From Levilactobacillus koreensis JCM 16448 (lineage in GTDB: Bacteria; Bacillota; Bacilli; Lactobacillales; Lactobacillaceae): a stretch of DNA of 57,601 nt. The stretch covers positions 1 through 57,601 of the forward strand of contig NZ_AZDP01000043.1 in the NCBI RefSeq assembly GCF_001435525.1. The letters run 5' to 3'. Shown piece by piece: positions 26,619-35,087 of this stretch (the first letter of the stretch is position 1; every line of letters begins with the position of its first letter). The position numbers and the translations under genes were made by a program. The notes below the pieces were generated by a model. That model had not been told where the DNA came from. It worked only from the letters and a program-made list of their open reading frames with translations, and ran no database searches.

Positions 26619-27125
26619 TTGAGTGAACAAGCTATCGCAATTAAGGCAAAAAAGGTTGATGAGGTTGTTGAAAAATTCAACAACGCCACCAGTGCTATCG
26701 TCGTTGACTACCGTGGTTTAACTGTTGAAGAAGCAACTGAATTACGGAAGCAATTACGTGAAGCCGGCGTTCATATGAGCGTTATCAAGAACAAGATCTT
26801 GGTTCGGGCTGCTGAAAAGGCTGGTTACAGTGATCTTAACGATCTCTTTGCAGGCCCTACTGCTGTTGCTTTCTCTGACGAGGATGCAATCGCCCCAGCT
26901 AAGGTTTTGAAGAAGTTTGCTGACGGTGTTGATGACCTTGAAATCAAGGGTGGTTTCATCGAAGACAAGATTGTCTCCGTTGACGAAATCAATGCTTACG
27001 CAAGCTTGCCAAGTCGTGAAGATCTTCTTTCTATGCTGGCTAATGTATTACAAGCACCAGTACGGAACGTGGCTTACGCGGTTAAGGCTATTGCTGAAAA
27101 GGGTGACGAAGGCGACGCAGCCTAA
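26619..27125 (+). CDS. rplJ: 50S ribosomal protein L10
   Basis: A 168-aa base of the L7/L12 stalk. The rRNA-binding N-terminal domain has [29 protein letters not shown] and [15 protein letters not shown]; the C-terminal helix that holds L12 dimers includes [26 protein letters not shown]. The TTG start follows GGGAGGTG. Confidence 0.96.
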   Translation: MSEQAIAIKAKKVDEVVEKFNNATSAIVVDYRGLTVEEATELRKQLREAGVHMSVIKNKILVRAAEKAGYSDLNDLFAGPTAVAFSDEDAIAPAKVLKKFADGVDDLEIKGGFIEDKIVSVDEINAYASLPSREDLLSMLANVLQAPVRNVAYAVKAIAEKGDEGDAA

Positions 27126-27183
27126 GTCCCTGATTCAAATTTGAAACATAAAATATAAAACCCAATTATTGGAGGAAAATAAC

Positions 27184-27549
27184 ATGGCTTTTGATAAAGA
27201 TGCTATCATCGCTTCTCTTAAAGAAGCATCCATTACTGACCTTAACGACTTAGTTAAGGGTATCGAAGACGAATTCGGCGTATCCGCTGCTGCCCCAGTT
27301 GCTGCAGCCGGTGCTGCTGGTGGCGACGCTGCTGCCAAGGATTCATTCGACGTTGAATTAACTGAATCTGGTGACGCCAAGGTTAAGGCCATCAAGGCTG
27401 TCCGTGAAATCACTGGTTTAGGTTTGAAGGACGCTAAGGGCCTTGTTGATAACGTACCATCTATCATCAAGGAAGGCGCTACTGAAGACGAAGCTAACGA
27501 CATCAAGGAAAAGCTTGAAGCCGTTGGTGGTACTGTTACTCTTAAGTAG
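27184..27549 (+). CDS. rplL: 50S ribosomal protein L7/L12
   Basis: A 121-aa stalk protein that recruits translation GTPases. N-terminal dimerisation segment ([35 protein letters not shown]), Ala/Gly-rich hinge, and C-terminal domain with [27 protein letters not shown]. The ATG at 27184 follows GGAGGAAAATAAC; the 5-codon upstream extension is rejected. Confidence 0.97.
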   Translation: MAFDKDAIIASLKEASITDLNDLVKGIEDEFGVSAAAPVAAAGAAGGDAAAKDSFDVELTESGDAKVKAIKAVREITGLGLKDAKGLVDNVPSIIKEGATEDEANDIKEKLEAVGGTVTLK

Positions 27550-27568
27550 TCACTTACACTTACAAATT

Positions 27569-27600
27569 AAAAACCGTTGCCTACGGGTGACGGTTTTTTT
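27569..27600 (+). terminator. Terminator of rplJ-rplL
   Basis: AAAACCGT pairs with ACGGTTTTTTT just after rplL. Confidence 0.85.
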
Positions 27601-27602
27601 GT

Positions 27603-27855
27603 GCCGCCATTTTGCCGACTTAACCCTAGAGAAAATGAGTTAACTGGCAAGACCACGGACGGTTGGGGGAGAATGAACGGGCGATAGATCAAAAAATATT
27701 TGCTTACATTTAGTTAGTTAAAACGCTGATGGCTAGGGCTCTAAGTGAAAATTACTTATTTTAAGTTATCAAATGATTAATCGGTTTCTATTGTGATTAG
27801 TTAATGCCTATGATAACCTTGTGAACGTAAGCAAAACTATAGGAGGTCGCTAAAC
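27603..27855. other. Leader of the FMN reductase gene
   Basis: No gene. A long-range inverted repeat, TTTGCTTACATT (27699-27710) and AACGTAAGCAAA (27824-27835), brackets about 110 AT-rich bases. Its right half lies beside the ribosome binding site. No convincing promoter with correct spacing was found. Confidence 0.4.
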
Positions 27856-28449
27856 ATGACAGTAAAAATTGGTGTTATTCTCGGAACGACGCGGACGAAG
27901 TCTTTAGGCGCCAAACTTTTTCGGTATTTACAAAAGACGGTGTCAACTGCGGATGTAACGTACACATGGATTGACTTGAAGGACTATCCACTACCATTTT
28001 ATGATCACGAGGAAACGCCACTCTCTGAACCCATTCAAGGTTTAGCGGCCGCGGAGCAGAAGTGGTTGGACGTGTTGGCCGCACAGGATGGGTACGTTTT
28101 CTTGAGTCCAGAATACGATCACGCCATCACCGGTGTCTTGAAGAATGCGTTAGACTTTGTCGGCCCAGAGACGGCAGGTAAGCCGGTTCAAATCGTGACG
28201 TATTCAAAATACAGTGATGGTGGGATGCTTGCCGCGATGTCCTTCGTGGGTATTCTCCAGATGCTAAAGATGATGGTGCTGCCATCACCCGTGTTACTGT
28301 GGAATGCCGAACCTAATTTTCAAGACGACGGAACGTTGGTTGCCACGGCACCTAACAGTGACCACTTCGCAGCGCGGTTAGAGTCAGCCTTTGATGAGCT
28401 CCAACACTACGCGCAGATAATGAAGGACCATCCTTATTCGGCGAAGTAA
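27856..28449 (+). CDS. NAD(P)H-dependent FMN reductase (flavodoxin-like)
   Basis: A 197-aa flavoprotein of the SsuE/chromate-reductase group that reduces FMN or quinone-like acceptors with NAD(P)H. The phosphate loop is ILGTTRTKSLG (GSxRxxS in typical members), and the isoalloxazine-contact motif is SPEYDHAITGVLKNALDFVG. The ATG follows AGGAGGTCG. The natural acceptor is unknown. The inverted repeat in its leader suggests specific control. Confidence 0.85.
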   Translation: MTVKIGVILGTTRTKSLGAKLFRYLQKTVSTADVTYTWIDLKDYPLPFYDHEETPLSEPIQGLAAAEQKWLDVLAAQDGYVFLSPEYDHAITGVLKNALDFVGPETAGKPVQIVTYSKYSDGGMLAAMSFVGILQMLKMMVLPSPVLLWNAEPNFQDDGTLVATAPNSDHFAARLESAFDELQHYAQIMKDHPYSAK

Positions 28450-28473
28450 CTTAGAATAGTGGTAAAGTAATTA

Positions 28474-28604
28474 GAGCCAGAGGAGGCCAGGGATGCGGCC
28501 AGCCGTGGAGGTAGTTTTCGTGGTTTCAAAGCGAACGAGAAGACTGGTGGTTTTACAGTCTGAAGCATCCCTGTAGCAGACAGAATCCCTGACAGCCGCG
28601 GCGT
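28474..28604 (+). repeat. Family 1 repeat, copy D (internally deleted)
   Basis: The ends GAGCCAGAGGAGGCCAGGGA and CCCTGACAGCCGCGGCG are present, but hairpin I and half of hairpin II are missing. Hairpin III, AGACTG facing CAGTCT, is intact. Confidence 0.7.
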
Positions 28605-28670
28605 ATCAAAGTTTAGCAAATCTTCTATCTTCCCCACGGATTATTAACCAGTTACCAGCAGGGTTCCCCA

Positions 28671-28679
28671 TGGTATAAT
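28671..28679 (+). promoter_or_regulatory. Extended -10 promoter of mprF
   Basis: TGGTATAAT; the -35 is weak. It starts a leader of about 210 nt with two hairpins. Confidence 0.55.
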
Positions 28680-28698
28680 GAGCTATCAGATTGGTTAG

Positions 28699-28770
28699 GA
28701 CTAATACAGAGTGTTTTAGTCAGTCACAAAAGGGCATGGCCGCTGAATGCAGTAGTCATGTCCTTTTGTT
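28699..28770 (+). promoter_or_regulatory. Leader hairpins upstream of mprF
   Basis: Hairpin 1 is GACTAATAC facing GTTTTAGTC (28699-28721). Hairpin 2 is CAAAAGGGCATG facing CATGTCCTTTTG (28727-28768), followed by TTTAG. The second resembles a weak intrinsic terminator, placed about 125 nt before the start codon, so attenuation is possible. Confidence 0.45.
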
Positions 28771-28893
28771 TAGCGTAACGGTCAGGTGGTGGGTAAAGAT
28801 AGTTAACTGTCGCAACAGTCGGTTAGCTTTGCCCCTTGATTGTTTTTTCAAAACGCTATTGAGATAATGGAGTTCTACGGGGGAGGTAGCATC

Positions 28894-31506
28894 ATGGGGA
28901 AAGGATTGTGGGGTCGGATTCAGCGTCATTTAACGCTGATCAAGGGCCTCTTCATGTTTTCGATTTTAATATTTATTATTCAAGCGGTGGGTCGTGTGGC
29001 TAAGGAAGTGAACGGCCAGGACTTGCGGGCTGAGCTGGCAACGCTCAATACGGGGACGTTGCTGTTACTGCTAGTCTGCGGCTTCATTGCGGTTTTACCA
29101 ATGCTGGTCTACGATTTTACGATCGTTGAATTTTTACCAGGTAAGTTTTCGCGCGGCTACATCGTTCGCAGTGGCTGGACTACGAATACCTTTACCAACT
29201 TGGCGGGGATGGGCGGCTTATTGGGCGCTAGTCTCCGTGCCAACTTCTATGCCAAAGCGGCAACTAAGAAGCAGGTCGTCTACGCCATTTCTAAGATTGC
29301 ATTATTCCTGCTGGCGGGACTTTCCCTGGCCTGCTGGGTTGCGTTGATCATGTTATTCGGTTTTGATATTGGCCAGCCGTTTCGCGGGTATTGGGTCTGG
29401 TTATTGGGTGGGGGCCTTTACTTCCCCGGTGTCTTTGTCTTCACCCGCCTGAGTAATGGCGAATTTTTTCATGATCTAACCTTAAAACGCGAAATGAAGC
29501 TGATTGTCGGTTCCAGCCTAGAATGGGGAAGTTGTGCGCTATTTTTCCTATTGATCGGCTGGGCCTTGGGATTGCCAATTTCACTGGCAGCCGTCTTCCC
29601 GATGTTTGTCGTGGCTTCCGTGGCCGGCGTCGTGTCGATGATTCCCGGAGGTTTGGGGTCATTTGACGTCTTCATGATTATCGGACTGGGGTTCTTGGGC
29701 GTCAGTCGGGCCGACGCAACGGGGTGGTTATTACTCTACCGATTGTTCTACTACTTACTGCCATTTGCCGTGGGTGTCGGGTTCTTCATCCATGATGTCG
29801 GTCACCGGGTCAACCAGTTTCTAAATGGTTTACCGGTGACGATTTTGCGGCGGGGGGCCCACCTCTTCGTGACGACCTTCATGTATTTCTCGGGAGTCAT
29901 GATGTTGCTATTTGCGACGATTCCAGACGTGGTGCTGGCTAACCGGTTGTACATGCGGCTTATCCCCTACATGTTTTATTTCTTAAGCCAGATGAGTAAT
30001 ATCATTATGGCCTTCCTGCTGATTGGGTTGGCGCGCGGCGTGGGTGCCCGGGTCAAACGTGCATTCTGGCCCACGTTGGTCGTCCTGGTCGTGGCAATCG
30101 TGATCACACTGTGGCGGGAAAACTTCCCAGTTGGTCTGGCAATCTTACTGGGGCTGGTCTTGGCCTGTCTCCTATTTGCCCGGCCGGAGCTTTACCGAAC
30201 GAGTCTGAATTATTCCTGGGGTGGCCTACTGGTAGATGGTAGTATTTACGTGGGGACCTTTATCCTCTATACCATTATCGGTATTTTCAGCATGCAGGTC
30301 GGGACGCACCATCATCAATTTTTACCCAATGCTTGGCTGTTACCATCGACGCAGGTGTGGCTGAATGGTCTAGGTGGCCTCTTAGTTGCGCTACTGATTT
30401 TAATTGGAATTTACCGGTACTTATCCAGTGGTCGGCCAAAGTGGCTACAAGAGCCATATAATGCCCCCAGAATGCGTGCAATTATTGCCAAGTTTGGGGG
30501 AAATGAGGTCAGTCACCTGGCGTTTTTGCACGACAAGCGGGCCTATTTCTATCAGGTCGATGGTGAGGACCAGCTCTTCTTGCTGTACCGCCAAGAGGCA
30601 GACAAGCTGATGGTCATGGGGGAACCGATTGGCAATCAAGGCGTTCTGGAACCAGCGTTGAAGGCCTTCATGCACGATGCCGATCGGGCGGGCTTGCGGC
30701 CGGTCTTCTATGAGATCAGCGAAACACTTACCCTACGGCTCCACGAAATGGGCTTTGACTTCATCAAGGTTGGTGAAGAGGGCCACGTTGACCTGCAGAC
30801 GTTTAAGTTAAGCGGTAAGGCGCGGCGGGGCGAGCGGGCGTTGATCAATAAGTTCCAACGGGAAGGCTACCGGTTCGACCTCTTACAGCCGCCGTTGAGC
30901 GATGAACAGTTCAGTGACCTACAGGCGATTTCCACATCGTGGTTGAACGATGAAACGGAAAAGGGCTTCTCTATGGGGTTCTTTGACCGCGACTACTTGA
31001 ATGAGGCACCGGTGGCGGTGATGCGTGACGCCCAAGGAAAAATCGTGGCGTTTGCCAACCTCATGCCGACCGGTGAACGAACCATGACGTCGATCGATTT
31101 GATGCGGGCCAGTCATGACGCGCCCTCGGGAATCATGGACGGCTTGTTCGTCTACCTATTTGAGACCTGTCGGGACCAGGGCTATCAGAGTTTTAACCTG
31201 GGGATGGCGCCATTGGCCAACGTGGGGATGTCGGAGTTCAGCTTCATTGAGGAACGGGCAGCGCACCTTATTTATGAGTATGGTTATAACTTTTACAGTT
31301 TCCAAGGCCTGCGTGCGTACAAAGAAAAGTACGTTACGGACTGGCAACCCAAATACCTGGCCTATCGTAAACGGCAGTCGTTGATCTTTAGCATGTTACA
31401 ACTACTCTTGATCATCAATCGCCGGCCGAATGTGACGCCACAATTTGTTCCCAAGTGGCTCACTGGCTGGTTGGTTGACGAAGTCCGGTGGCAGAACCGG
31501 GAGTGA
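28894..31506 (+). CDS. mprF: Phosphatidylglycerol lysyltransferase MprF
   Basis: Adds lysine (or another amino acid) from aminoacyl-tRNA to phosphatidylglycerol and flips the product, lowering surface negative charge and protecting against cationic peptides. The N-terminal half is a multi-pass flippase with about 14 helices, including the family stretch GVVSMIPGGLGSFDVFMIIGL. The C-terminal synthase (from about 550) has paired GNAT-like folds with GFDFIKVGEEGHVDL and SFNLGMAPLANVG. The length is 870 aa from the ATG at 28894, which follows GGGGGAGG; the frame extension upstream is leader. Confidence 0.93.
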   Translation: MGKGLWGRIQRHLTLIKGLFMFSILIFIIQAVGRVAKEVNGQDLRAELATLNTGTLLLLLVCGFIAVLPMLVYDFTIVEFLPGKFSRGYIVRSGWTTNTFTNLAGMGGLLGASLRANFYAKAATKKQVVYAISKIALFLLAGLSLACWVALIMLFGFDIGQPFRGYWVWLLGGGLYFPGVFVFTRLSNGEFFHDLTLKREMKLIVGSSLEWGSCALFFLLIGWALGLPISLAAVFPMFVVASVAGVVSMIPGGLGSFDVFMIIGLGFLGVSRADATGWLLLYRLFYYLLPFAVGVGFFIHDVGHRVNQFLNGLPVTILRRGAHLFVTTFMYFSGVMMLLFATIPDVVLANRLYMRLIPYMFYFLSQMSNIIMAFLLIGLARGVGARVKRAFWPTLVVLVVAIVITLWRENFPVGLAILLGLVLACLLFARPELYRTSLNYSWGGLLVDGSIYVGTFILYTIIGIFSMQVGTHHHQFLPNAWLLPSTQVWLNGLGGLLVALLILIGIYRYLSSGRPKWLQEPYNAPRMRAIIAKFGGNEVSHLAFLHDKRAYFYQVDGEDQLFLLYRQEADKLMVMGEPIGNQGVLEPALKAFMHDADRAGLRPVFYEISETLTLRLHEMGFDFIKVGEEGHVDLQTFKLSGKARRGERALINKFQREGYRFDLLQPPLSDEQFSDLQAISTSWLNDETEKGFSMGFFDRDYLNEAPVAVMRDAQGKIVAFANLMPTGERTMTSIDLMRASHDAPSGIMDGLFVYLFETCRDQGYQSFNLGMAPLANVGMSEFSFIEERAAHLIYEYGYNFYSFQGLRAYKEKYVTDWQPKYLAYRKRQSLIFSMLQLLLIINRRPNVTPQFVPKWLTGWLVDEVRWQNRE

Positions 31507-31560
31507 TAGTGGGAGGAGTGTAAGCGAACGACTCGCCGCCAACTATCAAAAATAATTTAA

Positions 31561-31602
31561 AAAAGCATCTAGCGAGAAGATTCAAGTCGCTAGATGCTTT
31601 TA
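31561..31602. terminator. Terminator of mprF
   Basis: A perfect 15-bp stem: AAAAGCATCTAGCGA pairs with TCGCTAGATGCTTTT. It is U-rich on both strands. Confidence 0.9.
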
Positions 31603-31651
31603 AATTAACTGATAATAGAAGTTATGTTCGCAGCAGTCCATTGAGAAATGC

Positions 31652-31717
31652 CTCACGCATATGAGTGGAAAAATCGCTCTAAGCTGGCGGAGTTCCTGGC
31701 AGCCGCAGTACGTAAAA
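31652..31717 (+). repeat. Family 1 remnant, right end
   Basis: Only the right terminus is recognisable (GGAGTTCCTGGCAGCCGCAG). It lies at the 3' end of the LOG gene. Confidence 0.45.
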
Positions 31718-31722
31718 TTAAC

Positions 31723-32301
31723 CTAGTTCGTGTACTTGAAAGGCAGTTGATGGTGGAAGTTCGCGAAGCCGGCGAAAATACCGTCGATGGTGTCCGCGTC
31801 GATGAAGAGGTTCAGATTCTCTTTGGGGGCAAACCCTTCATCACAACATTTGTGCATCATCGCAACCAGTTCATCGAAGTAGTGATCGATGTTAAAGAGT
31901 GCGATGGGTTTTTGGTGGACGTTGATCTGGCTCCAAGACAGCATGGTCGTGAATTCTTCAAAGGTGCCGAAGCCTCCGGGGAGAACAATGAAGGCATCGG
32001 ATTGCCGCAACATTTCGTCCTTGCGTTCATCCATGGTCGCCGTCTCGATAAAGGTGGTCACGTCTTCCTTGGCTAAGCCCATCTCGCGGAGAAAGGTGGG
32101 GATGATACCAATGACTTCACCGCCGGCCGCCATGGTCGAGGTGGCAATGGCGCCCATCAAGCCTTCCTTGCCGCCACCGTAGACAACGGGGTGGTTATTT
32201 TCGGCAAGATATTTTCCCAGTGCGTTCGTTTGAATCAGAAATTGTGGATCATAGCCGTGATTCGAGCCACAGAAGACACAGACGTTTTTAATGGTTGACA
32301 T
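31723..32301 (-). CDS. LOG family protein (TIGR00730)
   Basis: A 192-aa Rossmann-like protein of the lysine-decarboxylase-like/LOG family, members of which act as nucleoside 5'-monophosphate phosphoribohydrolases. Signature motifs: VCVFCGSNHGYDPQF, VVYGGGKEGLMGAIA (GGGxxGLMG) and IVLPGGFGTFEEFTTML (PGGxGTxxE). The physiological substrate in lactobacilli is unknown. The ATG at 32301 is preceded by GGGGGT and aligns with the family start. Confidence 0.88.
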   Translation of the reverse strand: MSTIKNVCVFCGSNHGYDPQFLIQTNALGKYLAENNHPVVYGGGKEGLMGAIATSTMAAGGEVIGIIPTFLREMGLAKEDVTTFIETATMDERKDEMLRQSDAFIVLPGGFGTFEEFTTMLSWSQINVHQKPIALFNIDHYFDELVAMMHKCCDEGFAPKENLNLFIDADTIDGIFAGFANFHHQLPFKYTN

Positions 32302-32573
32302 GTAAAGACCCCCAGAAATTAGATTTGGCATTATTATACCGCAATCCGCCCGGAAAAGTCTGGTAAACCGGTCACAGTGGCGGTGGGTAAGTGACTTAGT
32401 AAATGTTGGGACGCAACAATCGCGTGCAAATTGTGAAAAACTTTAGTCGATTCTAAAATAAAGGTGTTTTTGATGAAGGGGTCTGTGGCCATCTAACGGA
32501 ACTCATGACACAAGCCAACTCCGGCCGAAGATCCCAGTATGTCTGACTGTTTCATGCAAGGAGGAAGAGGACT

Positions 32574-33473
32574 ATGACGATTGGAAAGGTAACCGTTGCT
32601 GGTGGGGGCACGTTGGGAAGTCAAATTGCTTATCAAACGGCTTACAGTGGGTTAGAGGTCACCGTCTATGATGTGAATGCTGCGGCCATCGCAGCCGCTA
32701 AACGCCGGATGGCGACTTGGGACCAGGCTTACGCACAGGAGATGAATGCGACGCCAGCGGTCTTAGCTGCCACGAACGAGCACCTGCACTTCGCAACGGA
32801 TCTCGCGACAGCTGTCGCGGACGCCGACCTGGTGATCGAAGCCATCCCGGAGATGTTGACCATCAAGAGTGCTTTTTATGGTGAGCTCGCAAAAGTAGCG
32901 CCGGCAAAAACAATCTTTGCCACCAACTCATCGACGTTAGTGCCCAGCCAGTTTGCGGCCATGACCGGACGACCGGAGAAATTCTTAGCGCTACACTTTG
33001 CCAACCATATCTGGGCCAATAACATGACCGAGGTGATGGGGCACGCCGGCACGGCCCCCGCAATCTATGAAGCCGGGGTCGCCTTTGCCCGGCGAATCGG
33101 CATGGTGCCAATTCAATTGAAGAAGGAGCAACCAGCCTACGTTCTCAATACGTTATTGATCCCATTCGTGGACGCCGCTCTGGTCCTCTGGGCTAAGGGC
33201 GTGGCGGATACCGAGACCATCGACCGGGCGTGGATGATTGCGACAGGCGCACCGATGGGGCCATTTGGGATTCTTGATGAGATTGGCCTACGTACCGCCT
33301 ACAACATCATTTTGGCGGCCAGTGGCCAACCGGGTAAGGAATTCCTAGTGGATGTGGCACACACAGTCAAGACAGATATGATCGAGCAGAATCATTTGGG
33401 ACAAGAGAGCGGAGCCGGTTTCTATCGGTACCCGAACCCGGCGTATGCCCAACCAGCCTTTTTGAAAGCGTAA
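32574..33473 (+). CDS. 3-hydroxyacyl-CoA dehydrogenase family protein
   Basis: A 299-aa NAD-dependent dehydrogenase. The Rossmann motif VAGGGTLGSQIAYQTAYSG is followed by the acidic strand end VYDVN. LVIEAIPE and IFATNSSTLVPSQFA are typical, the catalytic His-Glu region is LALHFANHIW, and the C-terminal domain includes GAPMGPFGILDEIG. No other beta-oxidation genes lie nearby, so it may act on short hydroxyacids or CoA esters. The ATG follows AAGGAGG. A Rex-like half-site TTGTGAA lies at 32431, which is weak evidence of redox control. Confidence 0.85.
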   Translation: MTIGKVTVAGGGTLGSQIAYQTAYSGLEVTVYDVNAAAIAAAKRRMATWDQAYAQEMNATPAVLAATNEHLHFATDLATAVADADLVIEAIPEMLTIKSAFYGELAKVAPAKTIFATNSSTLVPSQFAAMTGRPEKFLALHFANHIWANNMTEVMGHAGTAPAIYEAGVAFARRIGMVPIQLKKEQPAYVLNTLLIPFVDAALVLWAKGVADTETIDRAWMIATGAPMGPFGILDEIGLRTAYNIILAASGQPGKEFLVDVAHTVKTDMIEQNHLGQESGAGFYRYPNPAYAQPAFLKA

Positions 33474-33477
33474 ACTA

Positions 33478-33531
33478 AAAAAGTCCCATCACCAACACCC
33501 TGTGCTCTGGGGTGCCGATGATGGGACTTTA
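33478..33531. terminator. Bidirectional terminator between the hydroxyacyl-CoA dehydrogenase gene and nrdF
   Basis: AAAAGTCCCATCA faces TGATGGGACTTT, serving two convergent genes. Confidence 0.85.
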
Positions 33532-33541
33532 CTTTGTCACC

Positions 33542-34537
33542 TTATTTACTAGGATCTTCTGGATCAGTCGGTTCACCGATGTTGTAATCATCGTTGCTCA
33601 TGGCTTCCACGTTACCTAACAGGTAGCCGTTACCAACTTGAGAGAAGAAGTCGTGATTGGCGGTTGAGGTGGAGATTCCGTTCATGACCACGGGGTTCAC
33701 GTCGTCGGCCGTATCGGGGAACAGGGGGTCTTGACCCAAGTTCATCAGGGCCTTGTTGGCGTTGTAGCGAATAAATGTCAGGACTTGTTCCGTCCAGCCA
33801 ATTTGGTCGTACAGGGTGTGGGTGTATTTTTCCTCGTTATCGTAAAGCTTGTAAAGGAAATCGTACATCCAGTCCTTCATGGCTTGTTGTTCGTTGTCGG
33901 TGAGTTCCTTCATGCCCAACTGAAACTTGTAGCCGATGTAGGTACCATGGACGGATTCATCCCGCAAAATCAGCTTGATGATCTCCGCTACGTTGTTCAG
34001 CTTGTTGTGTCCCAGATAGTAGAGTGGGGTGAAGAAACCGGAATAGAACAGGAACGTTTCCAAGAAGACACTGGAGATTTTCTTCTTCAGGGGATGTTCA
34101 TCGTCGTGGTAGAGGTCGTAGATGCGCTTCGTCTTGTTCTGCAGAAATTCTTCGGAATCGCTCCATTTGAAAATTTCGTCGATCTCATCTGGCGTGTTTA
34201 ACGTGGAGAAAATCGTGGAGTAACTCTTCGCGTGAACGGATTCCATGAATTGAATGTTGTTCAGGACGGCCGTTTCGTGGGGCGTCCGCACGTCGCGCCG
34301 TAACGCTGCCATGCCGTCTTGCGACTGGAGGGTGTCCAGTAAGGTCAATCCCCCAAAGACGTGGCCGACGACCCATTTATGGTCCGTGTCCAGTGTCCGC
34401 CAGTCGTCAAGGTCATTGGACACGGGAATCCGGGTGTCCAACCAAAATTGTTCCGTTAATTTTTCCCAGGTTGCCTTGTCGATTTCGTCGGAGACCTGGT
34501 TCCAGTTGATTGCTTGATAATTTTCTATTCTTGCCAT
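33542..34537 (-). CDS. nrdF: Class Ib ribonucleotide reductase, beta subunit
   Basis: A 331-aa radical-generating subunit. Metal ligands sit in helices with SVHAKSYS (ESVHAKSYS) and RDESVHGTYIGYKFQ, with an upstream Asp/Glu in the TLLDTLQ region and later Glu/His in ILRDESVH. The class Ib cofactor is a di-Mn or di-Fe tyrosyl radical; manganese activation normally needs NrdI, which is not encoded here. The ATG follows AAAGGAGT. It is separated from nrdE by 550 bp of repeat DNA. Confidence 0.95.
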   Translation of the reverse strand: MARIENYQAINWNQVSDEIDKATWEKLTEQFWLDTRIPVSNDLDDWRTLDTDHKWVVGHVFGGLTLLDTLQSQDGMAALRRDVRTPHETAVLNNIQFMESVHAKSYSTIFSTLNTPDEIDEIFKWSDSEEFLQNKTKRIYDLYHDDEHPLKKKISSVFLETFLFYSGFFTPLYYLGHNKLNNVAEIIKLILRDESVHGTYIGYKFQLGMKELTDNEQQAMKDWMYDFLYKLYDNEEKYTHTLYDQIGWTEQVLTFIRYNANKALMNLGQDPLFPDTADDVNPVVMNGISTSTANHDFFSQVGNGYLLGNVEAMSNDDYNIGEPTDPEDPSK

Positions 34538-34604
34538 GCTACCACTCCTTTGATTGTTCGTGAGTGTTGCCTTTGTTTAGAGATTAGATTGCGTTAAGTT
34601 GTCT

Positions 34605-34777
34605 GTACTGCGGCTGCCAGGGATTCCGCCTGCTGTGGGGACGCTTCGGACTGTGAAGCGGTCCTCTCGCTCGCTTTTAAGCCGCAAAATTCATGCGTCT
34701 TAAAAGTCGCCCATAGTGGCAGCTTTCAGCTACCACTATTTTCACGGCTGGCTACATCCCTGGCCGCCTCCGGCTCT
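34605..34777 (-). repeat. Family 1 structured repeat, copy H
   Basis: Reverse orientation, starting TACTGCGGCTGCCAGGGA and ending GCCGCCTCCGGCTCT. Hairpin I is ATAGTGG-AGC facing GCT-CCACTAT, hairpin II TTTTAAG/CTTAAAA, hairpin III GGACTG/CGGTCC. It lies inside the nrdE-nrdF gap. Confidence 0.8.
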
Positions 34778-34893
34778 GATTGATGATTTCCACGATAGGA
34801 CTCGTAAATTGTCAATTCGTAACTGTTCAAGTTGAAAGTTTAGTCGCTAACAATTCTAACAGTCATTATCTATGTTGCCTCAGAACACCACTA

Positions 34894-35051
34894 TAAGCCG
34901 AGAGGTCGGCAGATATGGGCTCAGGCGCGTCGTTCTGCTTGGTCGGCGTTCTTGGCCGGCCTAGTAGGAGGCCAAGCTTTAAGACTCGGATCTTTCGGGG
35001 CTTAAAGTTGTGCCCGCACCGTTCCAGCCCATATCTGCCGGCCGGTAAGGC
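34894..35051 (+). repeat. Family 2 structured repeat, copy 3
   Basis: The outer stem GGTCGGCAGATATGGGC pairs with GCCCATATCTGCCGGCC. Hairpin I is TTCTGCTTGGTCGGC facing GCCGGCCTAGTAGGA, hairpin II CTTTAAGACTCG facing CGGGGCTTAAAG. It lies 116 bp from copy H, between nrdE and nrdF. Confidence 0.85.
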
Positions 35052-35087
35052 GAAGGTCACACAAGTCATCCAAGTCCAACCAGTTTG

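Noticed and set aside
31648-32076. Plus-strand frame of 142 codons opposite the LOG gene
   Set aside because: Shadow of the LOG coding sequence, whose motifs are clear on the minus strand.
13543-35051. CRISPR array interpretation of the repeats
   Set aside because: Repeats are long, palindromic, dispersed between genes and not regularly spaced; no cas genes.
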